Assembly (NCBI GenBank): GCA_947591605.1
Contig: CANQDF010000009.1
Coordinates: 16,607-80,606, forward strand
Origin: an uncultured Clostridia bacterium
GTDB taxonomy: Bacteria > Bacillota > Clostridia > Lachnospirales > CAG-274
DNA length: 64,000 nt
Direction of reading: 5' to 3'
Below the pieces are notes generated by a model. That model saw only the letters and a list, made by a program, of their open reading frames with translations, had not been told where the DNA came from and did not search any database. Of this stretch, positions 46,132-55,007 are shown one piece after another (position 1 is the stretch's first letter; each line of letters begins with the position of its first letter). A program made the translations under genes and the position numbers.

Positions 46132-46551
46132 TCAGCCTTCGTTATTGACCGTAACGGCAAGGAGAGCGGCATATATATCGGGAAATTCCTTTTTTAGGCG
46201 TATCGGCTTAAAGCTGCCGTTTAAAAAACAGTGCCTTGTTTTGCCCGTGACAACGGTATCGCCGTTTTCGTCGTTTACCGCAGTATAGCTCATCTCCATA
46301 CGCACACCGTCAAAGGCGGTTATACGGGTTTCTATTGTAAGCGACATACCAAAGCGTGCGCTTTTGATGTATTTGCATTCGCATTCTAGTACGGGTATAA
46401 GTATACCCATACGTTCAATATCGGCATAATTAAGCCCCACGGCGTCAAGGGCAAATATCCTTGCCTCTTCAAAGTAGCGTATGTAGTTGGAGTGGTGGAC
46501 AATGCCCATATTGTCCGTTTCATAATAATTTATTTTTCTTTTGTAGTCCAT
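46132..46551 (-). CDS. Acyl-CoA thioesterase (YbgC/4-hydroxybenzoyl-CoA thioesterase-like)
   Basis: The 139-residue hotdog-fold protein has the signature YYETDNMGIVHHSNYIRYFEEARI, including the catalytic Asp of the TDxMGxVxHxxY motif. It hydrolyses an acyl-CoA; the acyl group is unknown. ATG 46551 follows AAGGAAT; a longer frame from 46569 is less likely. It stands between ssrA and metA on the same strand and has its own reading direction gap of about 170 bases to metA. Confidence 0.85.
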   Translation of the reverse strand: MDYKRKINYYETDNMGIVHHSNYIRYFEEARIFALDAVGLNYADIERMGILIPVLECECKYIKSARFGMSLTIETRITAFDGVRMEMSYTAVNDENGDTVVTGKTRHCFLNGSFKPIRLKKEFPDIYAALLAVTVNNEG

Positions 46552-46569
46552 TTTAATATTCCTTTGCAT

Positions 46570-46597
46570 AAAAAATCAACCTTTTTAAAAAGGCTGA
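46570..46597 (-). terminator. Terminator of ssrA
   Basis: On the minus strand TCAGCCTTTTT pairs with AAAAAGGTTGA (one G-U pair) and is followed by six T residues, 40 bases past the tmRNA end. Confidence 0.85.
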
Positions 46598-46636
46598 TAA
46601 AAATTACTTGCCGGCATTTATCCGGATCTTAAAAAG

Positions 46637-46983
46637 TGGAGGTGGCGGGAGTCGAACCCGCGTCCGAAAACCTATCCACAAAGACTTCTCCCATTACAGT
46701 CTGTTTTTTTGATTCCCTCCTGTCCATGTGAACAGACACACTTGGGCATTCGGTAGCTTCATAGATCTTTTTACGGCTCAAAGCTTTGCCGTAAAAGTGC
46801 CCCGCAAAATCGACGCCGGTTACTTAAGCAGCGGGTTACCTAAGGCCGACGGCCGCCAAATCAGGCAGCTAAAAGATAATTTTCGTTGTCTTTTATTTTT
46901 AAAAAATTTGGGCAGTTTGGATGATTACCCGGCATCAATGGCTATCCTTGATTCAAGATCCCCGTCGAAACCATTGCACCCCC
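46637..46983 (-). ncRNA. ssrA: Transfer-messenger RNA (tmRNA)
   Basis: The minus strand starts GGGGGTGCAATGGTTTCGACGG, the canonical tmRNA 5' end, and finishes with a T-arm GCGGGTTCGACTCCCGC and the acceptor strand CACCTCC, which pairs with GGGGGTG. The tag frame at 46890-46861 reads DNENYLLAA followed by TGA, with resume codon GAC. The 3' CCA is not encoded (the acceptor end is followed by CTT), so it must be added after processing. With SmpB it rescues stalled ribosomes. About 347 bases, usual length. Confidence 0.95.
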
Positions 46984-47010
46984 ATATATAAACGGGCATG
47001 CCGCTATTTA

Positions 47011-47038
47011 ATTATAATATATTATTATACAAAGTCAA
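47011..47038 (-). promoter_or_regulatory. Sigma-A promoter of ssrA
   Basis: On the minus strand TTGACT (47038-47033), a 16-base spacer and perfect TATAAT (47016-47011). The tmRNA 5' end is about 28 bases after the -10, so a short precursor leader is processed. Confidence 0.75.
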
Positions 47039-47086
47039 GAGTTTTTATGTAACAAATTAGTTACAGCCGTGCGCTACGCTTTGTTT

Positions 47087-49696
47087 TTAATTATTGCACA
47101 GATACTTATGCAGCACCTTGAACAGCTTTTCCATATCCAGCGGTTTTGCGATATGGTCGTTCATACCGCTTTCAATTGCAAGCTTTTTGTCCTCATTAAA
47201 GGCATTGGCTGTCATTGCTATAATGGGTATTGAAGACAGAGGGCTGTCAAGCGCCCTTATTGCCTTTGTGGCGTCATAGCCGTTCATAATAGGCATTTGT
47301 ATGTCCATAAGTATAAGGTCGTAATAGCCGTCCTCTGCATTTCTTATCATATCCAGCGCAACGGTGCCGTCCTCTGCGGTATCAACATTAAGCCCGTTTT
47401 CCGTAAGGATTACCTCCGCAATTTCACGGTTAAGCTCGTTATCCTCAACAAGCAGTATTCGTTTGCTGCTTAGATCGCAGTCTAAATGAGGCATATGCAG
47501 ATCGGTGGTTTCGGGCATAAGCTCGCCTATGGCAGTAAGCAGTGTATCCTTTAGGGTAGATAAAAATATAGGCTTGCTGCAAAAGGCTGTAACACCTGCC
47601 GATTTTGCCTCCTCCTCAATGCTGCTCAGGTCATATGCGGTGAGTATAATTATAGGTATATCATCGCCAACCGCCTTGCGTATGCGCCGTGTTACCTCTA
47701 TACCGTTAAGGTCGGGCAGCTGCCAGTCTATTATGTATGCGCTGAAGGTATCTCCAAGCTCAAGCGCCTGCTTGGCGTGGAGCACAGCCTCGTTGCCCGA
47801 CATTGTCCAGTTTGCACGCATACCCAGCTGTACAAGCATTTTTGTTACGCTGTCGCATACATTGTAATCGTCATCGACAACAAGGGCGTGCAAACCCTCG
47901 AGTGACTTTATTATCTCTATTTGTTTCCTTTCGGATTGCAGCCTAAATTCAACGGACATTACAAATTCCGTACCCTTATTGGGTTGGCTGTGTACCTCAA
48001 GAGTGCCGCCCATCATATCCACAATGCTTTTAGCTATTGCCATGCCCAGACCGGTACCCTGTATACCGCTGACGGTCGAGGTGCTTTCTCTTTCAAACGG
48101 TTCAAAGATCTTGTCAATAAACTCCTCGCTCATGCCAATACCCGTATCCTTGATACGTATTTCATATGAGGCATAGCCTTCGGGTGCGCCGTGCTTCTGC
48201 TTTATCATAAGCGAAACGGAGCCGCCGGGAGGTGTAAATTTTATGGAGTTGCTCAAAAGGTTTAAAAGAACCTGGTTGAGGTGGAGCTTATCGCAGTAGA
48301 TGTCCTCGTCGATAACATCTATAGTATCCATGAAGAAGTTAAGCTGTTTGGACTTCATCTGGCTTTGCAGTATATTGTGCAGATCACGCAGTATATCGGG
48401 CAGACTGCAAGCGGTTTCCTCAATAAATACCCTGCCGCTTTCTATGCGGCTCATATCCAGTATATCGTTTATAAGGCTGAGCAGATGATTGCTTGATGAA
48501 AGTATCTTTGCAAGATAGTCTTTTACACGCACCTTGTTGTCGATATTGGTGGCAGCAAGTGTTGTATAGCCTATTATAGCATTCATAGGAGTCCTTATAT
48601 CATGTGACATATTGGAGAGGAACATGGTTTTTGCCCTTTCGGCATTTTCCGCCTTGACAAGCCTTTCCTGAAGAACGGCTTTTTCAAGGGTCGCCTCGGT
48701 ATTTTTGATAGTCCAGAGCAGATAAAGCACAAGAAACAATGCCTCTATGGCAGCAAAAATACAGTATACCTTTCTTATCCTGTATAAATTGGCAAATGCC
48801 TCCGAGTCGGGCACGGAAACGGCAACAGCCCACTTGTTGTTATATATTGACGTATCGATGCTGTCCAGCTCGCCCGTGATGGGAGCATAGTAAAAAAACA
48901 TATATTCTCCGTCTGTGTTTGAAAGGAACTGGACGTGTCCTGTTTTGCCCCTCATAAGACGATCCGTAGCATCGGCAAAGCTCACGCTGCCTTTTGTGGC
49001 GCTGTCTTTTAAGTCGTACAGGCTGCCAAGACTGTTATGCAGGGTATCCATAAGAAAATCTCCGGTATTTCTGTCAATGAGAAAAAAGCTTGCTTTACCG
49101 TTGTATATGTTGTCAATATTAAGCGTACCGGGCAAACCTTCAAGGTTTGTGGAGGTATAGAGCATTGCTACGGTGCTGCCGTTTTTTACGATAGGCACAA
49201 AATGCCTTATGAGCAGTTCCTCCTTATTTTTGCCTACGCTGTGCATTCTGTCTGTAACATGCTCGCCGAGCGCCGCTTCGTCCTCGAATGAAATCTGACC
49301 GGAAACATCAAGCTCGTTGCCCGATTGTGATATAAGTATATCGCCGGGGAGCAGAAGATTGATGTTTTTGGCAAGCGTAAGGGACGAAAATTTATTCATT
49401 ATATTTTGCATCGTTGCGGGGTCAAAGCTGTCCTCGGTGGAGATCATATCGGCAACTGCATGCAGAATTGTGCTGTCGAGGGTGAGCTTGCTGCCTATAT
49501 CGTCCATAACGGTATTGACAGCCTCCTGCATTCTGTCAAGACAGCGCTTTTCCGTTATTTTGCTTATGCGTATGTATGCGGCAAGCAAAACTATGGCGGT
49601 AAGGCATATAACTATCAGCGTTGCGGTTATATTTTTGTTTTTGTACCTGCCGGTTTTGTCATTTGCTGCGGAAATTTTATCTTTTTTGTTATTCAT
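47087..49696 (-). CDS. Hybrid sensor histidine kinase with two receiver domains
   Basis: The 869-residue protein has two membrane helices (about residues 22-43 and 308-330) around an extracellular sensor of about 265 residues that looks like a Cache-type domain. Then come HisKA with His365 in FLSNMSHDIRTPMNA, an HATPase domain (NLLSNSIKF, GTGLGMAI), a receiver with Asp657 in IIDWQLPD and a second receiver with Asp798 in LILMDIQMPIMNG. No HPt domain is visible, so a separate phosphotransfer protein may exist. GAGGAT precedes the ATG. It is divergent from a diguanylate cyclase gene, suggesting linked signalling. Confidence 0.92.
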   Translation of the reverse strand: MNNKKDKISAANDKTGRYKNKNITATLIVICLTAIVLLAAYIRISKITEKRCLDRMQEAVNTVMDDIGSKLTLDSTILHAVADMISTEDSFDPATMQNIMNKFSSLTLAKNINLLLPGDILISQSGNELDVSGQISFEDEAALGEHVTDRMHSVGKNKEELLIRHFVPIVKNGSTVAMLYTSTNLEGLPGTLNIDNIYNGKASFFLIDRNTGDFLMDTLHNSLGSLYDLKDSATKGSVSFADATDRLMRGKTGHVQFLSNTDGEYMFFYYAPITGELDSIDTSIYNNKWAVAVSVPDSEAFANLYRIRKVYCIFAAIEALFLVLYLLWTIKNTEATLEKAVLQERLVKAENAERAKTMFLSNMSHDIRTPMNAIIGYTTLAATNIDNKVRVKDYLAKILSSSNHLLSLINDILDMSRIESGRVFIEETACSLPDILRDLHNILQSQMKSKQLNFFMDTIDVIDEDIYCDKLHLNQVLLNLLSNSIKFTPPGGSVSLMIKQKHGAPEGYASYEIRIKDTGIGMSEEFIDKIFEPFERESTSTVSGIQGTGLGMAIAKSIVDMMGGTLEVHSQPNKGTEFVMSVEFRLQSERKQIEIIKSLEGLHALVVDDDYNVCDSVTKMLVQLGMRANWTMSGNEAVLHAKQALELGDTFSAYIIDWQLPDLNGIEVTRRIRKAVGDDIPIIILTAYDLSSIEEEAKSAGVTAFCSKPIFLSTLKDTLLTAIGELMPETTDLHMPHLDCDLSSKRILLVEDNELNREIAEVILTENGLNVDTAEDGTVALDMIRNAEDGYYDLILMDIQMPIMNGYDATKAIRALDSPLSSIPIIAMTANAFNEDKKLAIESGMNDHIAKPLDMEKLFKVLHKYLCNN

Positions 49697-49862
49697 GATT
49701 TATCCTCACGTTATATCCGGGCTTGTGTATGTATCCCGAAAGACTTATTATACCCGTATTTGCGGTTGCTTGCATTAATTATATCCCATACGCACCCAAC
49801 GTGTCAAGAAATAAACAGTGTATACTGTCAAAAACCCGTTAAGATTTCGGCTGATTTGTTAA

Positions 49863-49891
49863 TTGACAAATTATATACGATAGTGTAAAAT
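49863..49891 (+). promoter_or_regulatory. Sigma-A promoter of the diguanylate cyclase gene
   Basis: Consensus TTGACA (49863-49868), 17-base spacer and TAAAAT (49886-49891). The -10 overlaps GTGTAAAA, one of four TTTTAC/GTAAAA copies in this spacer. Confidence 0.7.
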
Positions 49892-49943
49892 ATTGTATGG
49901 TGCAACGGGGTGTTTTACACACGCTTTTACCTTTTGTAAAAGT
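49883..49943. promoter_or_regulatory. Cluster of TTTTAC/GTAAAA inverted repeats
   Basis: GTGTAAAA (49883) with TTTTACAC (49913), and CTTTTAC (49925) with GTAAAAG (49937), form two inverted repeats in the spacer between the kinase and cyclase genes. They could be regulator sites or a hairpin in the cyclase leader. Confidence 0.45.
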
Positions 49944-49985
49944 TATTGCACGACAACCGACCGTTATTATATATAAAAAAACGAT

Positions 49986-51479
49986 ATGAATAATAAAACA
50001 AAAAAAACAACCGATAAAACAAAGCTTCAGGTTATGAGGCTCAAGTGGCAGATAATCATAGTTTTTGCAGGCGTAATGGTTGCCGTAACCATACTGCTTG
50101 CCGTTATAATTGCTCAGAGAGCAGGCGAAACCATGCAGATGAAGACCGCCTCGCTTATAAGCAATAACACGTCACAGCAGGTGATGAACGTTGACAACTA
50201 TCTGCAAAAAATAAAAACCGCCACATCGCTATTTTTTTCCGAGGAAATATACTACACCTATGACGCAACCTCGGACGAGCTTGACGAGTTTGAAAAAATA
50301 CAAAGAGAAAATGCAATTGTAAACAGGATACAGGATCTCGGTGTGCTTGAAAACTATGAGGATTTTGCCGTTGTTTACGCAAATAACCACACCGTAGGCT
50401 GGGCTTCCGACTCCACCTACAAAATATTTGCGGACGGTGATATATACGAAGGCTTGAATGAAAGGATCTCAAAGGAGGCCAACGATGCGGGCTGGTTCTC
50501 CGATGATCTGGACGAGTACCGCAACCTGTATTATGCAAAAAGATTGAACAAAAACGCAATACTTTTTGTATCCTTTTACAGGCGTGAGATAGAATCGGTC
50601 TTTGAGGTGCCCGATGATATGCAGGGCAACCTGACGATACGCCTTGTAAACGAGGACTCAACCGTGCTTTATTCAACCGATAAAAGCGAGATAGGCGTTA
50701 CCTTAAATAGGGAAATAAGCAGCCTCATAGACGGCAGCACCGATAATGTTATACTCAACAGCGACTACCTTATAACCTCAAACAGATGCAGCACAAACAG
50801 GTGGTCGGTGGTTTGCACCATACCGACCGATGTTATTATGAAGGAAATGTATGAGGTAAAAACATTTATTTACTTTATATCCTTTATAATGTTCTTCCTT
50901 ATGCTGGTATTCGGTATTGTAATTCTCAGCAGGGTTTCCGACCCTATGAACAAAATAATATCCTCGCTTACCGACAAGGCAGAGCATGACCAGCTCACGG
51001 GGCTGCTTAACAAGGTATCCTTTGAAAATATAATAAGTGCTCTTATGCAAAAGGGTACCGGCAATGAAGTTGATGTTTTTGTAATGATCGATATGGACAA
51101 CTTTAAGACCGTAAACGATACCATGGGGCACGAAACGGGTGACAAGGTGCTTATGCGTATCTCAACGCTCATAAAAAAGCATTTTGATGCCGAAGCCATA
51201 TCGGGCAGGCTGGGCGGCGATGAATTTGCCGTATTTTTCCGCTTTACCGATGATGACAGAACAGGCGTGCGTACAACAATGCAGAAAAAAATGCAGACAT
51301 TTAAAGAGGCATTTAACGAGGAATTTGCCGATGAGGCTGAAAGCTGCAGCCTCTCGCTGAGCGCAGGCGTTGCAATAACGGGTCAGGGCGAGATGGGCTT
51401 TGAGCAGATATATAAATCAGCCGATACCGCCTTGTATAAATCCAAAAAAAGCGGCAAAAATCGTATCACATTTTACTGA
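49986..51479 (+). CDS. Membrane diguanylate cyclase (Cache-like sensor, GGDEF)
   Basis: The 497-residue protein has membrane helices at about 23-45 and 298-318 flanking an extracellular sensor, then a GGDEF domain with intact GGDEF at 410-414 (SGRLGGDEFAVFF), so it should make cyclic di-GMP. The RxxD inhibitory site is absent: the aligned residues are DAEA, so product feedback should be weak. The ATG at 49986 has no good ribosome site, which is odd; a later ATG (MRLKWQ) has none either. It lies 15 bases before a sugar-binding lipoprotein gene. Confidence 0.9.
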   Translation: MNNKTKKTTDKTKLQVMRLKWQIIIVFAGVMVAVTILLAVIIAQRAGETMQMKTASLISNNTSQQVMNVDNYLQKIKTATSLFFSEEIYYTYDATSDELDEFEKIQRENAIVNRIQDLGVLENYEDFAVVYANNHTVGWASDSTYKIFADGDIYEGLNERISKEANDAGWFSDDLDEYRNLYYAKRLNKNAILFVSFYRREIESVFEVPDDMQGNLTIRLVNEDSTVLYSTDKSEIGVTLNREISSLIDGSTDNVILNSDYLITSNRCSTNRWSVVCTIPTDVIMKEMYEVKTFIYFISFIMFFLMLVFGIVILSRVSDPMNKIISSLTDKAEHDQLTGLLNKVSFENIISALMQKGTGNEVDVFVMIDMDNFKTVNDTMGHETGDKVLMRISTLIKKHFDAEAISGRLGGDEFAVFFRFTDDDRTGVRTTMQKKMQTFKEAFNEEFADEAESCSLSLSAGVAITGQGEMGFEQIYKSADTALYKSKKSGKNRITFY

Positions 51480-51494
51480 AAAAGAGGTAATAAC

Positions 51495-52754
51495 ATGAAA
51501 AAAATATACAGATTTTTTTCCGTTTTGCTCTGTGCCGTATTTATACTCAACCTTTCGGGCTGTTTGAGTACGGACGAAAATGTCGAGGTGCAGTCCAGCG
51601 TTGAGCGCATAACCTTTTCATGGTGGGGCGGCAACAGCAGACATGAATATACTATGGACGGCGTTGACGCCTTTGAGCAGCTCAACAAGGATATTAAGGT
51701 GGACTGCAAATACGGGGTGTGGAACGGCTATACAAAAAGGCAGAACATATATGTAAAATCCAATGAGGAGCCCGATGTAATGCTCATAAATTACTCATGG
51801 ATAAAGGAGTACTCTCCCGAAGGGGACGGCTTTTACGACATATATAAGCTTGCCGATTATGTCGACCTGTCCAATTTTACCAAAAACGAGCTCTCCTACG
51901 GTGAGGTAAACGGCAAGCTTAACGCAATACCGATTGCATTCAATGCCGAAACCATATATTACAACAAGGATCTTTACGACAAGTACGGCTTGGAGCTGCC
52001 TACCACATGGGAGGACTTTTTTGACGCCGCAAAGGTGATGCAAAAGGACGGCATATATCCACTCGGCATGGGTGACAAAGCATTGTTCTTTTTTGTGATC
52101 TCCTATTTTGAACAGACAACGGGCAAAAGCCCCTGCGACAAGGACGGGAACCTTGTCTTGACCCGTGAAGATATTGAATATATGCTTAAATTTTACAAAA
52201 GGCTTATTGACGAAAAGGTCATACCGCCTATAGAGCAGTACGACAGGATAATTTTCTTCCAGGGCAAGACAGCTGCGACAATGGCATGGATAAGCGATGC
52301 GGACAGATACTGCTCCGACCTGCTCGACAACGGTGTAAATGTTACCGTAGGCGAGTATCCCGTGGCGGAGGGAGCAAAAACCCTGGGTTGGTATGTAAAG
52401 CCTGCCACAATGTATGCCATAAGCAACTCAACGCAAAATCCCGAGGCGGCGGCAAAGCTATTAAACTTTTTGCTCAACAGCAAGGAGATGGCGTTGCTGC
52501 AAAAAACCGAAAAGGGTATACCCATAAGCGACAGTGCATATGAGGCGCTTGAAGATGAAAATATGCTTGACGGCATCTCCGTAACGGCAAACCAACAGGT
52601 TTCGGATAACCAGGACAGGCTTTCTGTTATGAATACCGTGCTTGAAAATGAAAACGTTTATCTGGGCTTTGTAAACGAGAGCACATATTACCTTTACGAC
52701 AAAAAAACGCTGGAGGAAGTCGCCTCAAGCATTTACAACGAATTTTATAATTAA
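51495..52754 (+). CDS. Extracellular solute-binding lipoprotein (sugar-type)
   Basis: The 419-residue protein has a lipoprotein signal ending LSGC, then the family 1 solute-binding fold: ITFSWWGGNSRHEY, VMLINYSWIKEYSP, GKLNAIPIAFNAETIYYNKDLYDKYGLELPTTWEDF. These are the usual landmarks of carbohydrate ABC binding proteins. No permease or ATPase gene is adjacent, so it may feed a distant transporter or act as sensory partner of the neighbouring cyclase or kinase. It follows the cyclase directly, with AGAGGT upstream. Confidence 0.88.
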   Translation: MKKIYRFFSVLLCAVFILNLSGCLSTDENVEVQSSVERITFSWWGGNSRHEYTMDGVDAFEQLNKDIKVDCKYGVWNGYTKRQNIYVKSNEEPDVMLINYSWIKEYSPEGDGFYDIYKLADYVDLSNFTKNELSYGEVNGKLNAIPIAFNAETIYYNKDLYDKYGLELPTTWEDFFDAAKVMQKDGIYPLGMGDKALFFFVISYFEQTTGKSPCDKDGNLVLTREDIEYMLKFYKRLIDEKVIPPIEQYDRIIFFQGKTAATMAWISDADRYCSDLLDNGVNVTVGEYPVAEGAKTLGWYVKPATMYAISNSTQNPEAAAKLLNFLLNSKEMALLQKTEKGIPISDSAYEALEDENMLDGISVTANQQVSDNQDRLSVMNTVLENENVYLGFVNESTYYLYDKKTLEEVASSIYNEFYN

Positions 52755-52776
52755 CGTATAAACCTAATGAAAAATG

Positions 52777-52822
52777 CCCGAGGGGATGTACCGGCTCATC
52801 CTCACGGGTGTTTGACTTTTTG
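52777..52822 (+). terminator. Terminator after the solute-binding gene
   Basis: CCCGAGGGGATG pairs with CATCCTCACGGG (two mismatches) around an 8-base loop, with a T-rich tail. Confidence 0.65.
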
Positions 52823-52885
52823 CTGTAAATTATTTTGATATACTGCAAATTATATTAAAAATTTGTAATGCCCAAAATAATTAAC

Positions 52886-52914
52886 TTGCATTTTTTGGCT
52901 TTATATGATATTAT
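52886..52914 (+). promoter_or_regulatory. Sigma-A promoter of the T-box/aspS2/gatCAB operon
   Basis: TTGCAT (52886-52891), 17-base spacer, TATTAT (52909-52914), giving a start near 52921. Confidence 0.7.
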
Positions 52915-52920
52915 TAATAA

Positions 52921-53163
52921 ATCAATGGCTAAGAACGGGAAAAGTAGCATGAGAGAAACCTAACAGGGATGCGGAAACACGGACTGAGATTTTCGCTTTT
53001 GACACTCTTTTGTGAAGAACACCCGGGAGCTTGCCCCGTGAAGGATAAGTAGCGGGGTGCGGTTTGCAGCCGTTATACTGCTTTGAGAGGACACGGCATA
53101 CCGTGTCAATTAGGGTGGCACCACGGTTATTCGTCCCGAAGCATTTGCTTCGGGATTTTTTTT
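52921..53163 (+). ncRNA. T-box leader (tRNA-sensing) with Asn and overlapping Glu codons
   Basis: The leader has the T-box sequence AGGGTGGCACCACGG (53112-53126) followed by the terminator TCCCGAAGC/GCTTCGGGA and a run of T (53134-53163). In the likely specifier loop of stem I, on the 3' side before CCCG, the bases are GAAGAACAC: AAC (Asn) is at 53018-53020 and GAA (Glu) overlaps it at 53017-53019. That fits the downstream Asn-tRNA operon. Uncharged tRNA should turn on transcription of aspS2 and gatCAB. Confidence 0.92.
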
Positions 53164-53186
53164 GTAATTGGGAAGGAAGGATTACT

Positions 53187-54521
53187 ATGATAAAGGCTAC
53201 GGGCGAAAGAACTATTATGGATCTTTGCATATCCGAGCTTGTCAAGCTTAAGGGCGATGAGCGCAAGGATATAACGACGCACGGCATTATTTACAATGTA
53301 CGTGATATGGGCGATTTTGCTTTTGTTATTTTAAGGAAGGTCAACGGACTTATACAGTGCGTGTATGAGAAAGACGGTTCCGAGGAGGAAAAGTCTATAC
53401 TTAAAATTGAAAACTGCGTTAAGGTGACGGGAGATCTTAGGGACGAGCCAAGGGCTGTAAACGGCATCGAGATAGTTGTTAAAAACATAAAGGTGCTTTC
53501 GGAGCCAAAGGAGGAGCTTCCCTTCAGCATAAACAAGTATAAGCTCAATATAGCGCTTGAAAACGAAATGTCCATACGTCCCATAGTACTCAGAAACGAG
53601 CAGAGGCGCAGCATTTTCAAGCTTCAGGAGGGTCTTGTGCGTGCTTTCAGGGAGTACCTGGAGGATAAGGACTTTACCGAGATCTTTACCCCAAAGATCG
53701 TCGCAAACGGAGCTGAGGGCGGCGCAAATATATTCAAGCTGGAATACTTCGGCAAAAAGGCATATCTTGCTCAAAGCCCGCAGTTTTACAAGCAGATGAT
53801 GATACCTATTTATGAGAGAGTTTTTGAGATAGCTCCCGTGTTCCGTGCGGAAAAACACGATACCGCACGCCATCTTAACGAGTATGTCAGCGTGGACTTT
53901 GAGATGGGCTTTATAGAGAGCTTTTACGATGTTATAAATATGGAAACGGGTATGATAAAATATGCTTTTGAGTATCTTAAGAAAAATTACTCCGTTTTCC
54001 TTAAAAAGCTCAATGTGCAGCTGCCCGAGATAACGGATATCCCCTGCATACGCTTTAAGGACGCCAAGGAAATGGTTGCCAAAAAGTATAACCGTAAAAT
54101 AAAGGATCCATACGACCTTGAACCGGAGGAGGAAAGGCTCATTGGCGAGCTTGTCAAGGAGGAGTACGGCTGCGATTTTGTGTTTGTGACGCATTATCCC
54201 GTTAAAAAGCGTCCGTTTTATGCAATGGACGACCCCGAAAACGATAAGTATACCTTAAGCTTTGACCTGCTTTTTAAGGGGCTTGAGGTAACAACGGGAG
54301 GACAGAGGATACATGACTATGATACGCAGGTAAAAAAGATGATATTCAAGGGGCTTTATCCCGAGGATTTTGAAAGCTATCTTATGTTGCATAAATACGG
54401 CTGTCCTCCGCACGGAGGCTTGGGCATGGGTCTTGAAAGATTCCTCATGCGACTTATAGACGAAAAGAACATAAGGGCTACATCAATGTTCCCAAGGGAT
54501 ACAAGCAGACTTGTACCATAA
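53187..54521 (+). CDS. aspS2: Archaeal-type aspartyl-tRNA synthetase (AspS2, probably non-discriminating)
   Basis: The 444-residue class IIb synthetase has an N-terminal OB domain, motif 2 FRAEKHDTARHLNEYVSVDFEMG and motif 3 GLGMGLERFLMRLI ending FPRDTSRL, typical of archaeal-type AspRS. Together with gatCAB and the Asn T-box it very likely charges tRNA-Asn with Asp as well as tRNA-Asp, for later amidation. The start ATG 53187 has GGAAGGA upstream; the frame running back to 53064 is T-box RNA. It heads the operon. Confidence 0.92.
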   Translation: MIKATGERTIMDLCISELVKLKGDERKDITTHGIIYNVRDMGDFAFVILRKVNGLIQCVYEKDGSEEEKSILKIENCVKVTGDLRDEPRAVNGIEIVVKNIKVLSEPKEELPFSINKYKLNIALENEMSIRPIVLRNEQRRSIFKLQEGLVRAFREYLEDKDFTEIFTPKIVANGAEGGANIFKLEYFGKKAYLAQSPQFYKQMMIPIYERVFEIAPVFRAEKHDTARHLNEYVSVDFEMGFIESFYDVINMETGMIKYAFEYLKKNYSVFLKKLNVQLPEITDIPCIRFKDAKEMVAKKYNRKIKDPYDLEPEEERLIGELVKEEYGCDFVFVTHYPVKKRPFYAMDDPENDKYTLSFDLLFKGLEVTTGGQRIHDYDTQVKKMIFKGLYPEDFESYLMLHKYGCPPHGGLGMGLERFLMRLIDEKNIRATSMFPRDTSRLVP

Positions 54522-54537
54522 CAGGAGGTGTATGTAA

Positions 54538-54993
54538 ATGATAATGGCTGAAAACCTTAAAAGATACCTTTCGGAGGCAACGGGTATTGAGATAGGTGAG
54601 GATAAAAATGCCTTTGTGCTTGACAGGATCGAGGCATTGCTTGATTATATAGGCTACAGCGAGGACGAGGCTGAGGAGCAGCAGCAAGTTGCCGATATAA
54701 GGATAACGGGTGTTGACGACAACCTTATCAAATATCTTGAGGAGCTTTCAAGGCTTACCCTTGTTCCCGATGAGGAGGAGAGGGCAAAGGGTGAGCTAAA
54801 TAAGATACTTGACTATATAGATATGCTCAATGAGCTTGATACCGATGATGTCGAGCCAATGAGCCACCCCTTTGACTATACAAATAACTTCCGTGAGGAT
54901 GATGTGGTTCCGTCTAGCCAAAGAGAGGATATACTGGTAAATGCGCCTCAGCAAAAGGACGGCTGCTTTAAGGTGCCTACAACGGTCGAGTAA
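54538..54993 (+). CDS. gatC: Amidotransferase subunit GatC with an N-terminal extension
   Basis: The 151-residue protein contains a normal GatC of about 95 residues at its C-terminal end (YLEELSRLTLVPDEEERAKGELNKILDYIDMLNELDTDDVEPMSHPF). The first 55 residues (RYLSEATGIEIGEDKNAFVLDRIEALLDYIGY) are extra for the family. ATG 54538 with AGGAGGTG upstream is clear, and no internal start looks better. GatC holds GatA and GatB together. The extension may be a lineage-specific dock for AspRS in a transamidosome; that is inference. Confidence 0.9.
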   Translation: MIMAENLKRYLSEATGIEIGEDKNAFVLDRIEALLDYIGYSEDEAEEQQQVADIRITGVDDNLIKYLEELSRLTLVPDEEERAKGELNKILDYIDMLNELDTDDVEPMSHPFDYTNNFREDDVVPSSQREDILVNAPQQKDGCFKVPTTVE

Positions 54994-55007
54994 GGGAGGT
55001 ATATAAA

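Noticed and set aside
53064..53186. N-terminal extension of AspRS
   Set aside because: This stretch is the T-box antiterminator/terminator; the synthetase begins at ATG 53187 with its own ribosome site.
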